Below are positions 49,719 through 63,489 of a stretch of DNA of 64,000 nucleotides, in pieces. The stretch spans positions 1 through 64,000 of the forward strand of contig JABVXV010000324.1 in assembly GCA_013365325.1 (NCBI GenBank), given 5' to 3'. Positions within the stretch are counted from its first letter, which is position 1. Each line of letters begins with the position of its first letter. The position numbers and the translations under genes were made by a program. The notes below the pieces were generated by a model. That model made no database searches. It had not been told where the DNA came from and saw only the letters and a list, made by a program, of their open reading frames with translations. This stretch comes from Dipetalonema caudispina. Its lineage: Eukaryota; Nematoda; Chromadorea; Rhabditida; Onchocercidae.

Positions 49719-52700
49719 ATTTTTTTAAAAAATAAAATCGGTTGATATTACAATAAAATGGTCATTCAAAGTAGCAATAAAACTGTTTTTCAAAAAATGT
49801 CCTTTGCTAAAAGTGCACATATTTAAAAGAGATTTGAAATTTCCAAAGTTACAAAGTTCATTTGATTCTAAAATTTTATTCCTCAAAAAACTAGAAACAT
49901 TGAAATATGCGTGGTGGATTTATTGCTAGATATTAGAAAAAAAGAAGGAAGTGACTGATGGTAGTCACTCCCAAGGTACTTCAAACTTTTAATGCGGTCA
50001 CCAAATATAATATGTAAATTTGGGCCAACTACTAATGACAAATAGATCCCTAAAAAGCAGGACTTATATGGACAAGCAATTACACATTCGGAAAAGTCGA
50101 AACTCCAACGAAATAAACTAAAATACACAAAGATGAGTAGGGCAGAACTAAAATTGTGGTCAGTTAAAATTAATGTAAATTAAACGAGATGTTGAAGTAC
50201 GCTGATACTGAAATGCAAAAATAAAGTTATGATTAGCAAATTATTGAGTGGAAATGACCTTATTGCTTATTAGGTCAGTGTTTAACAGAGATAATAGAGG
50301 ACCAATGATTATTCATACTCTTTCAGACACAAAGACCTTCCAGTTCCAAAAGTTGTGATGCGTTACTAAATTGATTCTTGGGTGCCACGAGACTGCGGTT
50401 CTAAATATTCCGATCTGATGAACCGTTTGTTCAATTTGTTCAAAAACAGTCACTAAGCTTACTAATAGATGAAATTTTTAAAAATATGATAAAACAGAGA
50501 TATTGGAAGGCGCAGTATCTTTTTTCAATACTTTTTGACATGTAAATATAAAAGTAGTTATGCTTTAAATGACTCAGTTTTCAAAAAACTTTCAGAAAAA
50601 TAGTTTATTCAACAAATAAATAAATTGGTCATTAAGTCGAAGGCGATAAGAAATGAATGGTAGATAAGCATATCAATGAACTATCAAGTGATCACTAAAT
50701 AAATAAGGCAATATGCAAATAAAAAGTAAACGATAAAATGATAAAGACACGGTGACAGAACAGAGTTTGCACAGATGGACGGCTGAATAAGCGAACAAGA
50801 GAGGGACACCGCTTTTCAATGGTGTTTTTTTTTTGAGGTTTAAATAGGAAATGTTCAGAAAAAGGAAAATTAACTGAATGAGAGAAAGAAATCAGCATAT
50901 TAAAAAATTACCAAAGCATAGTTTAATTTGGTATTGCAGACGAGTTTTGAATGAAGGATTAACTGTTATGACCCTTAGCTGATTCACTTTAAATACTATT
51001 TTCTTAATTTTTTTTTTTTTGTTTAAAACTTTGGTTCACATTCACTGTAATGTTTGTCATTTTTGAAACAATGTTCATCGCAATATGAATCATCTAAATT
51101 GATTACAATTTTGAATGTCGGTTTCGAAAAAAAAGATCAGTAAATAAATTATATTTTATATTTCGATAATATTGGAGGCACATTTATGTTGTTGAAAAGG
51201 GCAATTAATTTGTCAAACAATTAGCGATCAATGAACGGTTACCACATATATCTATTTGACGCAACAAAACATAATGAATATGACGGGCATAAATGGTTTT
51301 CACAGCTCAAAACTTGAAAAGAGTCATACTCCCTCATACTTGTTGCGATTCTCTGATTCCTTCATCAAAAATGCGCCATGTCTAATTTATTTGAAAATTC
51401 AAGCCAATAAATTTATTTGTAAATTTCTTGGAAGAAATTAAAATCGTATTTCCATCCTTCATTGAATGAAATAACATTCAGATGATCACATTAACAATTA
51501 ATCAGAACGGAAGAGTTTTAATGAACAAATAAAATTTGTTGTTGATGTTTGATAAAAAAACATCTGATTAGTTAGTAGTTGGAATATATATCGGGTTAGG
51601 TTTTCGGCAGGCATTTTTTTTTTATTATTACAAGTACATTTAAAAGATGATTCACACCGTTACATTTCTCATTTCCAAAATTTTGAAAAATTTGCGAGAT
51701 TTATTGTAGAAACAGGGATTTGTTCTCTTTTTTTGACTTTTCATCTGCTCCTTTTCTTTGCGATTTCTTTTTTTTCGGAAAAAGTTACAAGACATCTGTC
51801 AATGCAATAAAACGATTACTTGTTCGATGGATGCTTCAAGAAAGTGAATAGTTAAAACGGAGAAAAGAATTAAGTTTTTACCTCTCAATTCGATGGCTAA
51901 CCAGATGTCTTAATGAAATATATATTTTAGCGAACTGATAATTCGAAACTCTTGAGCATATTTTCTTTTATGAAAACGGACATTTGTTGAGAAAATAATG
52001 TAAAGACAGCTAATTACTGTTGTTAATAAAAATTTGGTTTTTGTTTCACTCATTTAACAATGAGTATTTTCTAGCAGGATCTGAACTTCGAAAATTTTAT
52101 GGTGTGAAACTAATTATTAGTTGATAATGAAATATTCCTTAAACAATTCTTCATCTGCCAATGAACATGGACTAATGACTCTCATTTAAAAAAAACTGTA
52201 ATTTATCATGTAAATCGTCTACAAATCAATTAAGGCTTTTTTTTTTGACCAGTTCTTTCAACAAATGAAAAATGTTTGAAACAAAAGAACTGATAAAAAT
52301 CTCCAATTTTTTTTGAAGCGCTTAAAAAAAATCAAAATAAAGAATGTGTTCTAAAATGCATTTGAAAAATTTAAGTTGGCTTCTTAGAGTAGTATTATTG
52401 TGGAAAAAACAGGTTGAACTACAATATCCATCAAAATAACACTGATATAAAGACGCCAATTTAAATTTATTTTACTTACTGTTGAACAGTCTTCCTCTTA
52501 ATCAATACAATCACAAACGATTATTTGAGCATTCTCACTATTCCTTTCCTCTGTCTTTCATCTTATCGTCCTTTTTTCTTTCTCCGATACCTTTTCATAT
52601 CTTTCAAGCTATTGAAAATCGAATTCAAAATAAGAGTAGAAATTGTTTTCATAGGAGAGGAAAGATATCACCTTGAGACAAATTTCGTAATAGACTAAAA

Positions 52701-54585
52701 AATTTTGATTATAAAATTTTATGCTCAGTGCGTAATGGACAAATAATGCAACATAAAACACTAAAAAAGAAACGAAAATATTTTTAACTTTCCATTTGAC
52801 TCAGCCGAAACTTATCATCGTTCGCGAATGATAAGACTACTTTGAAATGATTCTTGACATGTTCAAAGCATGAACGATCATTAATTTGACAAAAAAAATA
52901 ATAAACAAAGCTTAAAAACTAAGCTTCAAAAATTTTCAGGTTAATTTTTAATATCATTACCAAACTAATTTCAGACTTTCGATTGGTTTAAATGTGAAAT
53001 AAGTAAGCGTAATCAAATAAATGAGCGAATTTATTCCTTAATCTTTAGCATTTCAAACTATCATCTTCTAATTAGAATGATAGAAAGGGATTACGCAACC
53101 AGTCTTTAGAAATTTAAGTTTTCGAATTAAAATTTTCACTAAAATCGTTATTCTCATACACAAATTTCAAGCGTATGAACAAACGAATGTAATAATAGTT
53201 CAGAAAATATAAATAAATGGTAAGCAGAGAAGAGTAATGTAAATATCGGCAATTATATTAATGAGCTGGGTTAGAATTGAGGTTTAATTTACAACATCCA
53301 TCAAAATTCATTCATCAATGCAGAAAAACCCCACTTATAACGACTCAATCACTGGTATAATTATAGTGTCACAGAGATGGAAGTAGACAAAATGCACAAA
53401 CACAGAAATAATTAGATGGTAAATAAATAAGACACATTAAATGAAAAATTTTTCAGCACTCAAATTAAATTGATTGTAATGCTTAGATTACTAATTTTCA
53501 ATGTGAAGTCATAATTGGATTTATGGTATCCTATTTTGCTCACTCGAATTCCTCTCCTTTTTTCCTCTCCTCTCTCTCTCTCTCTCTGTCTTACTTTTAT
53601 TTGTTTTACTATAGAAAAATTTTTTGCCCACATTTCCTCTTCTTTCTTTCCATATATATATGCATTTTTGAAAAGAGCGGTAAGTTAAGGCATTCAATTA
53701 TTGAATAATTTTATCTGCGTTATAAATCTACTATAAGCTACGTCTCTATAATCTTAGTTCATAGTTTTAGACTTTTAAGGAAATTAAGTTGAAAACCATA
53801 AATTTTTCAAACCGATAATGAAATTTTTGCACTCTACTGAGCAAAATTTGAAAAATACTTGGATCTCTCTGGAAACGAATTTAAGTCTAAATTCATTTTT
53901 GAAGTGAAGGAAGATTGAAAAAACAATTATGTGGCAGCATGCTTTTATGAACAAATTCGTCAATAAAAAATTAAATTTCAAATTGAAAAAATTTTTGAAT
54001 AAGTAAAAAAAGTAAATTTGTGACTGAAAATTGAATAAAAACTTGCTTTTATGAATTTATGAATAAAATAGTGAGTATGATAGAAAAATATTCATTAAAT
54101 AAGATAATATTACCGGTGAATATAAATCGATCATTAATCCGATAATAATCTGTTCAACGAACGTAACACTAAAATAACGCGAAAACCATTAATTACCGAT
54201 ATGGAAACATAGGAAATTTCATTTCTTTTGGATATAAATCAAATATCTAATTAATCTTGGTTAAGCAATTATATTGTTTCCAGCTGTCAACAGATAATAA
54301 TTTTATCATATTTAGATTGTGAGACTGAAAGTAAGAATGAATTTCAAAAATGTGGAGATTATTTTATATGATAGATAAATAAATATATAAATAGGTGAAT
54401 AAAACTGATCATTTTAGGTAAATGAAGAATGCAAAAAACGAGGGGAGAATTTGTGAATAGAAAGTTGGAGAGTAGAAAGAAAGACTTGTTAAGAATGGAT
54501 TTTTTAAATGTTGATTAAAGATAAACATAGAAGTACATTAAATGAGATCTCATATTCAATACTATATGCTATACAATGGCTCTTA
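49719..54585. other. Gene-poor intergenic DNA
   Basis: AT-rich with several homopolymer tracts. The only clear structure is a CT-repeat run at about 53566-53590. No exon with coding character was found on either strand. It includes the 3' flank of the neuroligin-like gene and whatever promoter serves the minus-strand transcripts that start near 49.7 kb. Confidence 0.5.
53566..53590. repeat. CT dinucleotide microsatellite
   Basis: Run of CTCTCTCTCT flanked by further pyrimidine-rich sequence (TTTTTTCCTCTCC). Confidence 0.85.
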
Positions 54586-57500
54586 TTAAGACATTTTCAT
54601 TTCCAATTTCATTTTTTCATCACTTTTTAAACCTTGCATTTCGTGTACAATAGCATATGTCGGCTTTTGCCTTACACGCTGTTGACGATGAATACAGACG
54701 CTCAGCAAACCAATCGTAACCAAAATCTGTAACAAATAAGCAGCTTATAGTCTCTTTTTAAGTCATTATAATTCTTCGAATGTAACAGAATGTAATTTGA
54801 TGCCTATTTATTATTCTTCTACTTCAATCTCTTCAACCTTCATTAATTTACATGAGTAAAAACATAAATTTTGCTCAAAATGAAATAACAAAGATAGAGC
54901 TGATGCATATAACATCACAGCAATTATCAATTCATAAGGAGAAGTACTTTAAAAATGATGTATTTTTAATGCTAGTTGTAACTTATGAAATTCAATAACA
55001 CAGTTGTCTCATTAAATTTGTGCAAAAGGAAAGAGAAAGATATGGATATGTATGAAGACTGATATAAAAATGAGATGAGAATTGATGTGAAGATGCAAAA
55101 CTGACCAGTATTGTCAAAATAATGTAAAATGGTATTTTATATGGGTATTGGCACATAGTACAAGGTTGTAAAAGCACTCGATATTGAGGCACAATATGCA
55201 GCTGCTCGATAGCTGGGATCACTTCATGCCAAAATCCAGTTACATTACTGTAAAATTCCACTGGAGTATTAATGTTTCGATCACTGATTGGTGTAGCTAC
55301 ACGATAAATCGTTCTGAAGCGCTCGAAACCAGCTTCACTAAGATTCCTAAAAATCAAAACTCCTAGATATTTTAAATGATTCATACAAACTTCCAATACT
55401 TTTTTAATAGATTTTGGCAAGTATTGATAGTTTGTTTGAAAATTTTCTGCCTTCTCTACTACCACATAATATCATTTTACGAAAATCCTTTCACTCATTT
55501 CTTTTTTCATAGGCTTTTAGCTTCCTGTTTTGCTTTTCACATCTCAAACGATGTTTTCATTTTTCATGAAATTTAAAAGCTATGACCACTAACCTTCTAT
55601 GAATAAAATTAGCCATCTGGCTAACAAGTTGCTGGGTAATTTTTCGATCATCCTCACTCCATTCAATTGTTTTAAGTGATGAGTCGGAGAGCATAGGATT
55701 GTTAAATATAAATGAACAGTCGTTACCATGCGAAGCTCCTGCAATGCTGATCTCATCAATCACCAAATATATTTTTCAGTATTATGAAAATTTGGAAGAG
55801 TTACTATAGTTAACAGTTGAAAAATAAGAAACGAAAAGGAAGACTTTTCAATACTGCTGCTTTAAATACATAACATAAGAAACATTTTTAACGTGGAATT
55901 CACCTCGTTGGATCCCATTTTTTCTTACAGATGCCAATAATTCAGCATTTTCATACTGAAATATATATGCATAAACAGTATGATTTTTTCTCGCATAAAG
56001 TAATGCTTCACGTGCTGCAGGCGCAATAAAATACTGGTCTGAAAATTTTAAAAAACTATAAAATTTCGCAAATTTTCATTAAAAATTGAGTTTTGTTAGA
56101 AAAATTTACCCAAATTGACGTTGAAAAGTTTTTTCGGTCTAAAATTTGGAAACAAAAAAAAGAATATATTCTTTTTGAAAACATTACTATTGAAAAATCA
56201 AAAGAATACGATTATTTCAACACATTACATTTCGTGAATTTATGATAGAATTGCTGATTTCATGAATGAAAATTTAAAAGCTTACCAGATAAGATGTTAA
56301 GAATTATATCACGCCGTTCCGCTTCATTCAAATTTTGCGGATAATCGGTTAGGTACTGATATTCTACAGCGTTTTGGACCTCAAATTTAAATTTGTAGCA
56401 TATATAAAAAAAATTACTAACAGGGAGATCTCAGAATTTGCTCCAAATCAGTGAGACGACTGGATTGAAAAATTGTGAAGATGAATACATTCACCACAAA
56501 TTACTGCTTTTTTTCTTTAAAAATTATTCAAAACCAAACGACATATATTGTAGCACATTTTTTCATATTTCAAAGTTGGTATATATGTAAACATTGCTCA
56601 TTAGTACCTGCTTGTAATTAGCATGTAGATAAGATGGTATAACATAACTCAAACCCCAGTCACCATTTTCCACATAATGATTGTCGCTTGCTAAAATTTG
56701 AAAATAGAGAAATTTTGATTAGAAGAATTGTTTCTTGTTTGAAGAAATATCTAAGATCTGAACTTATGATACAATTACACTGATTTTAAATTCTTCATAT
56801 CAACTCACTTTTTTCGCTTAAAAGAGAAAAAAGTAATAGTAACTGTACAAGTATATGAGTTACTCATATGAGCAACTTCTCCATTTGTGACACCGATCAG
56901 TAGAGGCATTCGTGGATTCTGAAGCAAAATGGACATTGGATCACCGGGAAGAACACTGGCTTCAATGCGATATGGATCGGTGGTTGGTGTGAAGTAAGTA
57001 GCACCCATCAAGTAATTCTCATTACCCTAAAACTAGTTAGTATGGTGAACACTGATCAGAAGAGATATTCATGGATTCTGACAAATATTTGCTTCTTTAG
57101 AACCACTCACTGCAACAACCAGCTTGGAGATGTACTTCCATGCCTTCTGTAATTTTGCCACTGGGATTTTTTTCAGACATTTTATTGTATATGACATTCC
57201 CAAAGTTCGGTTATAGCCACAACCACAGTAATCTATTAAACGTGCTGAATAATTTTCAGTGGATACCGACCGTACAGCCCATGGAGCAATAGAGCTCCCA
57301 CTTCGTAATATAACACCATTGAACAGTCCTAGAAATGTAACAGTGTAAAGCTTAGATGTAGCCAGCACGAATCTCAAACTACTTGTGTTGGAACATACGT
57401 GGAGTGATACGCTTAAATATAATATTATTTAAAAACCTTACGATATATGTTGCGAAAAAAAAAAATAATGAAAACTAACCGTACATTGTAAAAATACATT

Positions 57501-60253
57501 GGATGGAACGACGAAACTAGGCTTATTTCATGTGAACTTCATTCCATTAACATACATTTTTATATACGTAATCCAAGAAATATTTCCGAAAGAAAACTTC
57601 GAACAAACTTGCCTCTAGTCTTTGGTGAGACCGCTAAAATACTTGCGCAAGCGGCACCGGCACCCATGCCTCCAATAACAATGTTATTCATATTGCCACC
57701 AAAATTTCGGGCATTTTCTCGAATCCAACGAATCGCTTCAATCTGATCATCCAGCCCGTAATTACCATGTAAATCTCGATGACCGGCTGTTAGAAATCCT
57801 GTAATGATAAAGCACTTTTTTTATTACCCTTCATTCTGCTTATCATTCGTTTCATCATCAACAATTTCTTGGTGAGTAAATGCTAAAGATTGATCATCGA
57901 GTGAAAATAATTTGACAGAAAGAGTTCGTAATTTTGATCTCTACTTCTAAATTTGTATCTTTAGTCTTCAGAGGAAGTTAATCATTTTGCTTCATAAAGT
58001 ATCGGATCGAAAATTCGTTAAAGAAAGAGTCCCCTTATTTCATAACTTAGAAAGCAAGTAATGTTTGATTATTCCAATGTTCTTTTTTTCATTTTCTTTC
58101 TGCAAAAATAGAAATATCTCTAAATGATAAATGGTACGAACAAAAAATCATAATTTCATGGAAGCGTTCCACCACTGTCTCATTACTCAAACGGTGCTAA
58201 CGTGTTGAATAACTCAATTATTAAATGCAATCTTTCAGAAAAACAGTACTGTGTAAGTCAATAATTGTAAGAAAATAAGTATAAATGGATGTAATAAATG
58301 AATGAAAGGAATTAAAAGTGAGTAATCTACCAAGTGGGCCCAGTCGATAATTTATGGCCACAAAAATGATATTCTCTGAAGCAAAATTTTGGACGATTGA
58401 TTCGATTGGAGAAATGCTTGCACTGCCTGTCTGAAAAGTTGAAAGTTATCAAGGCGGTTGTCATTATACTAATAATGTATATATATATACACATAAATAT
58501 ATATAAGTTGTAGGAAAAATTTTTAGTTTAGTAAAGAATTATTATTACTTGGAAAGAACCTCCGTGCAGCCAAATTAAAATTGGGTACAGCTTGTTTCTT
58601 TCCTGAAAAAGGCAGAGAATTATTCAAATTATAGTTGTGTCGACGTTGACATTCATGAAATGCTTCTTTGAGGTAACTTTTTTAGATAGAATTTTGCTTG
58701 ACGTGTCAGATAACAAAAGGAATTAAAGCTTGGAAAATAAAAAAAAATTCTGTACTACGTAAAGTCGTTTTGATCACCAATTAAAGCTTTTTCATGTCTT
58801 AGAAAAATAATTTCCGACAGCATCTTGGCATTGAATGACAATAGAGTTTCCAGATGATGAAAGTGAAAAAAATTAAGTTTGAAAATACTCAGTTTATTGC
58901 ATTCCGTTACAAATGAGATTTCCATAATTTCTTATAATTTGCCAGCTTTGGAGGGTGGAAGAAAGAATTCTATTGTATATCGCCAATTTATTCTTAGTAT
59001 GAATAAGCTAATTAATGAAGTACATAATTTTTTCGACTTAATAAAACAGTACAGATACCGTTTTATTATGAGGTATGACAATGGTAGCATATAAGCAGTC
59101 TTCAATACCGTCGTCTTCGTTGGAATATTGTCCAAACTGTACACATCGTGTTGTTAGATCCTTACCACAATTCCTTGTCTTATTCCAGCCGATCAGTGCT
59201 TTTGTAGCCTGCAGTTTAAATTTGCCATTTCATCAAGTTTACATGAAGCATACAGATTTCAAAGAATGATTTTTCATGATTTCGAAAGAAATTAGTAAGG
59301 AACAGACAGCAACAGATTTGTTAAATTGATGGGAAAAGGCAACTGAAAAAAATTTTAGACAAAAATTAGATTTAAAAAAACCTCATGGAAGTGTTTTCAA
59401 AAATAACATTCATAATTTTATATCATATTCAGATACCTTTCCTACTTTTACGCTTTGATTTTTATGTTTCTTTCATTGTTTCATATATGCTAACCAGACG
59501 AAGTTTTAAATTTTAGGCAAAATGAATTTGAAATAGATTCAACGTTTTAATTTGAGAGCCGAAAGCTGTTCTTATATTATTCGTATTCTTTCGAGAGAAA
59601 AATTTTATTTTAATTAATATAAACATTTCCAGCTTTCTTGATATCTGTATCAAGTTTCACTAAAAATATTTGTATAATGCTATCAATTGTATATGTATTG
59701 CTTGGACATGCTCTGCTTCAAAACATATCACTTCAATCCTACTTCAAAGCGCAAAGATCCGATAGGTGGCTGTGCATATGGAACAGCTTCGAAAACTTCA
59801 GCAAGTGTTCCATTAAACTCCAGATAATATCCTAAAATCCCGCCATGAGTTGTTTGCCGTGATGGCAGAACATCGGTTGCTATTGCTGAAAACAAAATTT
59901 CTACTCTGAGGAGATTTGAATTCCGAGTACCTTAAATGTCAGTTTTAATAAAGCAATGTTTTGGAAAAGAAGAATTTGGCTGGTTCTCGTTGCGCTATTA
60001 TTCAATAGTAATAAAGTTGTCTTTGTCTTGCAATCAGTTCACTCAGTACTTCATTTCTAAAATTTTGAACAACTAAAAAAATTGCGAGATAATCTCCTTA
60101 AATCTTTGTATATACGTCCCACTGATTAAATATCATCGAGTGATAAAGCTCAACAAACTTACGTGATTTATTCTGCGCGATAATATTTTCCTCACTGACA
60201 CTTCCAAAAGTTGCATACAGCAAATGCAGTATTAAAATGTGCTCAATGTGCAT
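54586..60253 (-). CDS. Neuroligin/gliotactin-like cholinesterase-domain adhesion protein
   Basis: Type I membrane protein with an esterase-fold ectodomain; relatives act as synaptic or junctional adhesion receptors. Fourteen exons: 60253-60163, 59885-59743, 59208-59059, 58602-58549, 58430-58331, 57798-57613, 57328-57111, 57026-56864, 56690-56608, 56379-56286, 56038-55904, 55738-55594, 55346-55106, 54726-54586. Phases agree, giving 647 aa. A signal peptide begins MHIEHILILHLLYATFGSVS. EDCLY and IWLHGGSF mark the alpha/beta-hydrolase fold. The nucleophile elbow is GGMGAGAAC near 225: serine is replaced by glycine, as in neuroligins (GSGAGASC), so no esterase activity is expected. SGSSIAPWAV and the Cys pair CGCGYN/KCLKK also fit. 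A His remains at about 476 (GASHGND). One membrane helix (about 594-612) precedes a 35-residue basic tail ending MKMS, without a clear PDZ-binding end. Neuroligin versus gliotactin cannot be settled here. Confidence 0.88.
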
Positions 60254-63200
60254 TTTGATTCAAATATCTAAAATCTGATATAAATGAAAGATTTCGGAGT
60301 TTCATATGAATGATAGCACACATATTTCGAGACCATTCTTAGTCCTTTTAAATCATATTATATTAAAATGGTGTAAGGGCAGCGTTAAACGGTTGATTGA
60401 TTCAAGATTTAATACTCATTAAAAAGGATAACATTCGTAGTCAAAATCAAAAAGATTTCCAAAATGCATTCTAGAACTTCTTCCTAAATCTTTTTTAATT
60501 CAATTCAGCTCCATTTCTGAAGAAATTTTGAAAGATCATCCTAAAATAATTGCAATAGTATAAAAACATATTTGAGAATGTTAGTTTATTGGACAACTTT
60601 TTTGCAGCATTTCTTTTCATTTTGATTGAAAAGATGTATTGTGTGTGACGACTTCCCCTCCATATTGTCTAATAAAACAAAAAAAATCTAACCAGTAGTC
60701 ATTATCTTCAGAAATTCTTGTAGTTGAAAGCTTTTTCAAAATTAGAGATATCAACAACACTTGAGCTTTAACTTTCCTGCAGACGAACATATTTATTTTT
60801 CTCGCTTCTAAATGGAACTAATTTTACTTACTGCTTTTCTTCAACTAACCGACCGATAGAGAGAGCTTTGCAATAGTGGAATTCAGAAAAAAATCGAAAG
60901 TTACGCAGAGTGATACTATTCTTCTAGCTGAAGACAGAAAATTTTCAGAAAACTGAAAAGAAGAAAGGAGACAGAAACTGGAAAAGTGCTATAAGGCACA
61001 AGTGAAAACAGAACTGATGAAAGCAAAGAAGGCGGAAAAGGAATGACCATAGAAAAGTGTGCAGAATTATTTTCGTGTTTTTCCAAGCTGAAAAAAAATC
61101 CCTCCTATCCATTATACACTTGCAGGAAATGAAAGGAAAACAGTGACCATTAGTAAATGATCACTAATGAAAAAGTAGATAGATGAATTGAACAGCTGTT
61201 AATTTGAATTAAATTCACCTAAAACATCAATAAATATAAAGATAAGCTAAAATACAAATCGAATTTAAAAATATCGCATAATTAAGTTTTACGGCTTCGG
61301 AAATTTTCATCGGACTCGAAAAATTTAAATAAAATTGGTGTAACCATGAAGTTCAAACATCAGAAGCTTGTGAAGAACGAAAAACTAGTAACATGAACCT
61401 GGGTAGAAAACTCTCTGCCTTAATTCTATATTCCAATATTTCAGCAGATGATATTTCACAATTAAATTACATCTGAACTATATTTCAAATTTACATTATT
61501 AAATATTATTTTCAAATGATTTTGCGAGAACTTCAAAACAACCTTCATTGATCAGAGATTAAAAAAAGAAAGATGTAAAAACAGGAAAAGGGATGTTCAT
61601 TACTTTTTTACAAATAAATTCTTTAGAAATGAAACAGATTCTAGTGAGGTTAAGGACTGGTGAATACATGATGAATCTTTGACGAAATAGTCGCTTTGAA
61701 ATTGATGAAAATTAGTGCGAAGTATAATTAATGTGTATTGAACTGGGCGCATACATGTACTCAGTAATATATAGGCAAATAGGTGTCATGAAAAAGCCAA
61801 TTATTCATGAGATCGTAGAAATCGAAAAAAATGCACATGAGTTTTCCGCAAAACTGTGACAAGCATGACTGCTTTATTTGTAATTATTGCTAGATACAGT
61901 GAGTCTTGTATCTGAAAGTTTTTCGTTTTCCCAATTTTCTGTGCTTAAGATTGACATTCAAAAATTGTGAGTGTTAAAGAAGCTGAAAAAGCATAAATTT
62001 TTTCCGGAGTCAAAATCCTCAAAGTGCTTTCATGATCAGAAGAACCCATCGCTAACATTGTACTATTGCTTACAAGGCTATGCACTCATCCTTCGAACAC
62101 TGAGAGAATCGTAGTAATTTGCTTATATATATATTCCTATTGTGAGCTAAAAATATCCATTTCCCAGATGCTTTCAGAGTTGGCTGTAGAATTCTGATTC
62201 AATGAATAAGTCTAGGAATAAGTACGTGAATAATTCATGTGTGTATGTGATAGAAATTCATTTAAAGAAAATATTTCTAATTTAATGGCTCTTATGAAAT
62301 CAAAAAAGAAACTATAATATTTGTGCATTATGCATTTCTAGGCTCCATCTTTGTCCTCTCAAAGATTAATCCTTCCTTCTGCTTCGGAACATGCCGTAGA
62401 AATAGATAGTGTATATAGTTATTAACAATCGAAGTTGATGGAGACTTGAAACAGCTTTGAAAAGTAAGGCCTTTGTATTACCAAAGAGATGCCAAGGATG
62501 CTGCTATTCTATTCTTTCTATATACCTTTTTAATTTTAAGGGACTTCATTTTTCAGAGAAACTTGGGCAAAATTTAGTCGAGAGAAATTTATTTTTCTAT
62601 AATTTTTATTCCTTGGACCTTTTCTTAAATTCAAAATTTCTGAGTGCACAACTTTTTGGTATTTGCACGATATTTCAAATAATCATTACTCATTTTTCAA
62701 CAGGAAAAATACCATTAGTATTTGTAAATAATACTAGCTATTGAATTAGACGAGCAAAAATGGAATTAATTTAGATTGAGATTTTACATGTAACAATTGA
62801 ACGTCTATTACAAGAAAGAAAAGGCAGGTTTCTGCAAAAAAAACTCAGTTTTTTTTTCAAGAGTTCACCATCATATCAACAGCTTGTCACAAGACGAAGC
62901 CAGTGCAACCAGATAAATAAAACAAAGGATATGAAAATAAGAAAGAAACGAAAAAATAATATATCAAGATATGATTTGACTGGAAATATAAGGAATATTT
63001 TACTTAGCAAATATGCGAATAAGAGAAGCGAAATTTAAATAAGGGTCACATGTATTCGATAAATAAATTTGCTTTGTACAGCTGACAGGATTTCTGAGTT
63101 TGTAGTGTGGAGAATAGTGGTATATACTTGAATGTCTACTGGGTGGTCTGTCAAGTAAAAATGTAATAGTAGCTAGACAGGAAGGACAGACAAGGTGTAT

Positions 63201-63489
63201 AAGGATAAGGAAAGATCCGAAGCAGAATGATTGGAAGAGGCATATGTTCGAGTATTACGTCAAACTAAGAAGCTGATAACTGCAAACGTTTGTTCCCTTG
63301 TTGAAAGCGCAACTGACGGCCGTTTTACTGATGTGAACTGGAGATATTGCTTAATTTTTGAATGCTGATAACGATTAGGGAAAGCATACTTGAAACGAGA
63401 TATTGCAAGCCAACAAATAAAACAATGAACAGTCCCCAGAAAGATCGTTTCGGAGGATGTCCAATAAAGTAACTTAAACGATATGCACT
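60254..63489. other. Upstream/intergenic DNA right of the neuroligin-like gene
   Basis: Should contain the promoter of the minus-strand neuroligin-like gene near 60.3-61 kb. No convincing gene. A 45-codon plus-strand frame at about 63229-63366 (starting EEAYVRVLRQTKKLITANVC) has protein-like composition but no recognised family and no clear splice sites. The 95-codon frame at 62457 is probably chance. Confidence 0.45.

Noticed and set aside
62457..62744. 95-codon plus-strand frame
   Set aside because: Phe/Leu/Asn-rich composition typical of chance translation of AT-rich DNA; no motif or splice support.
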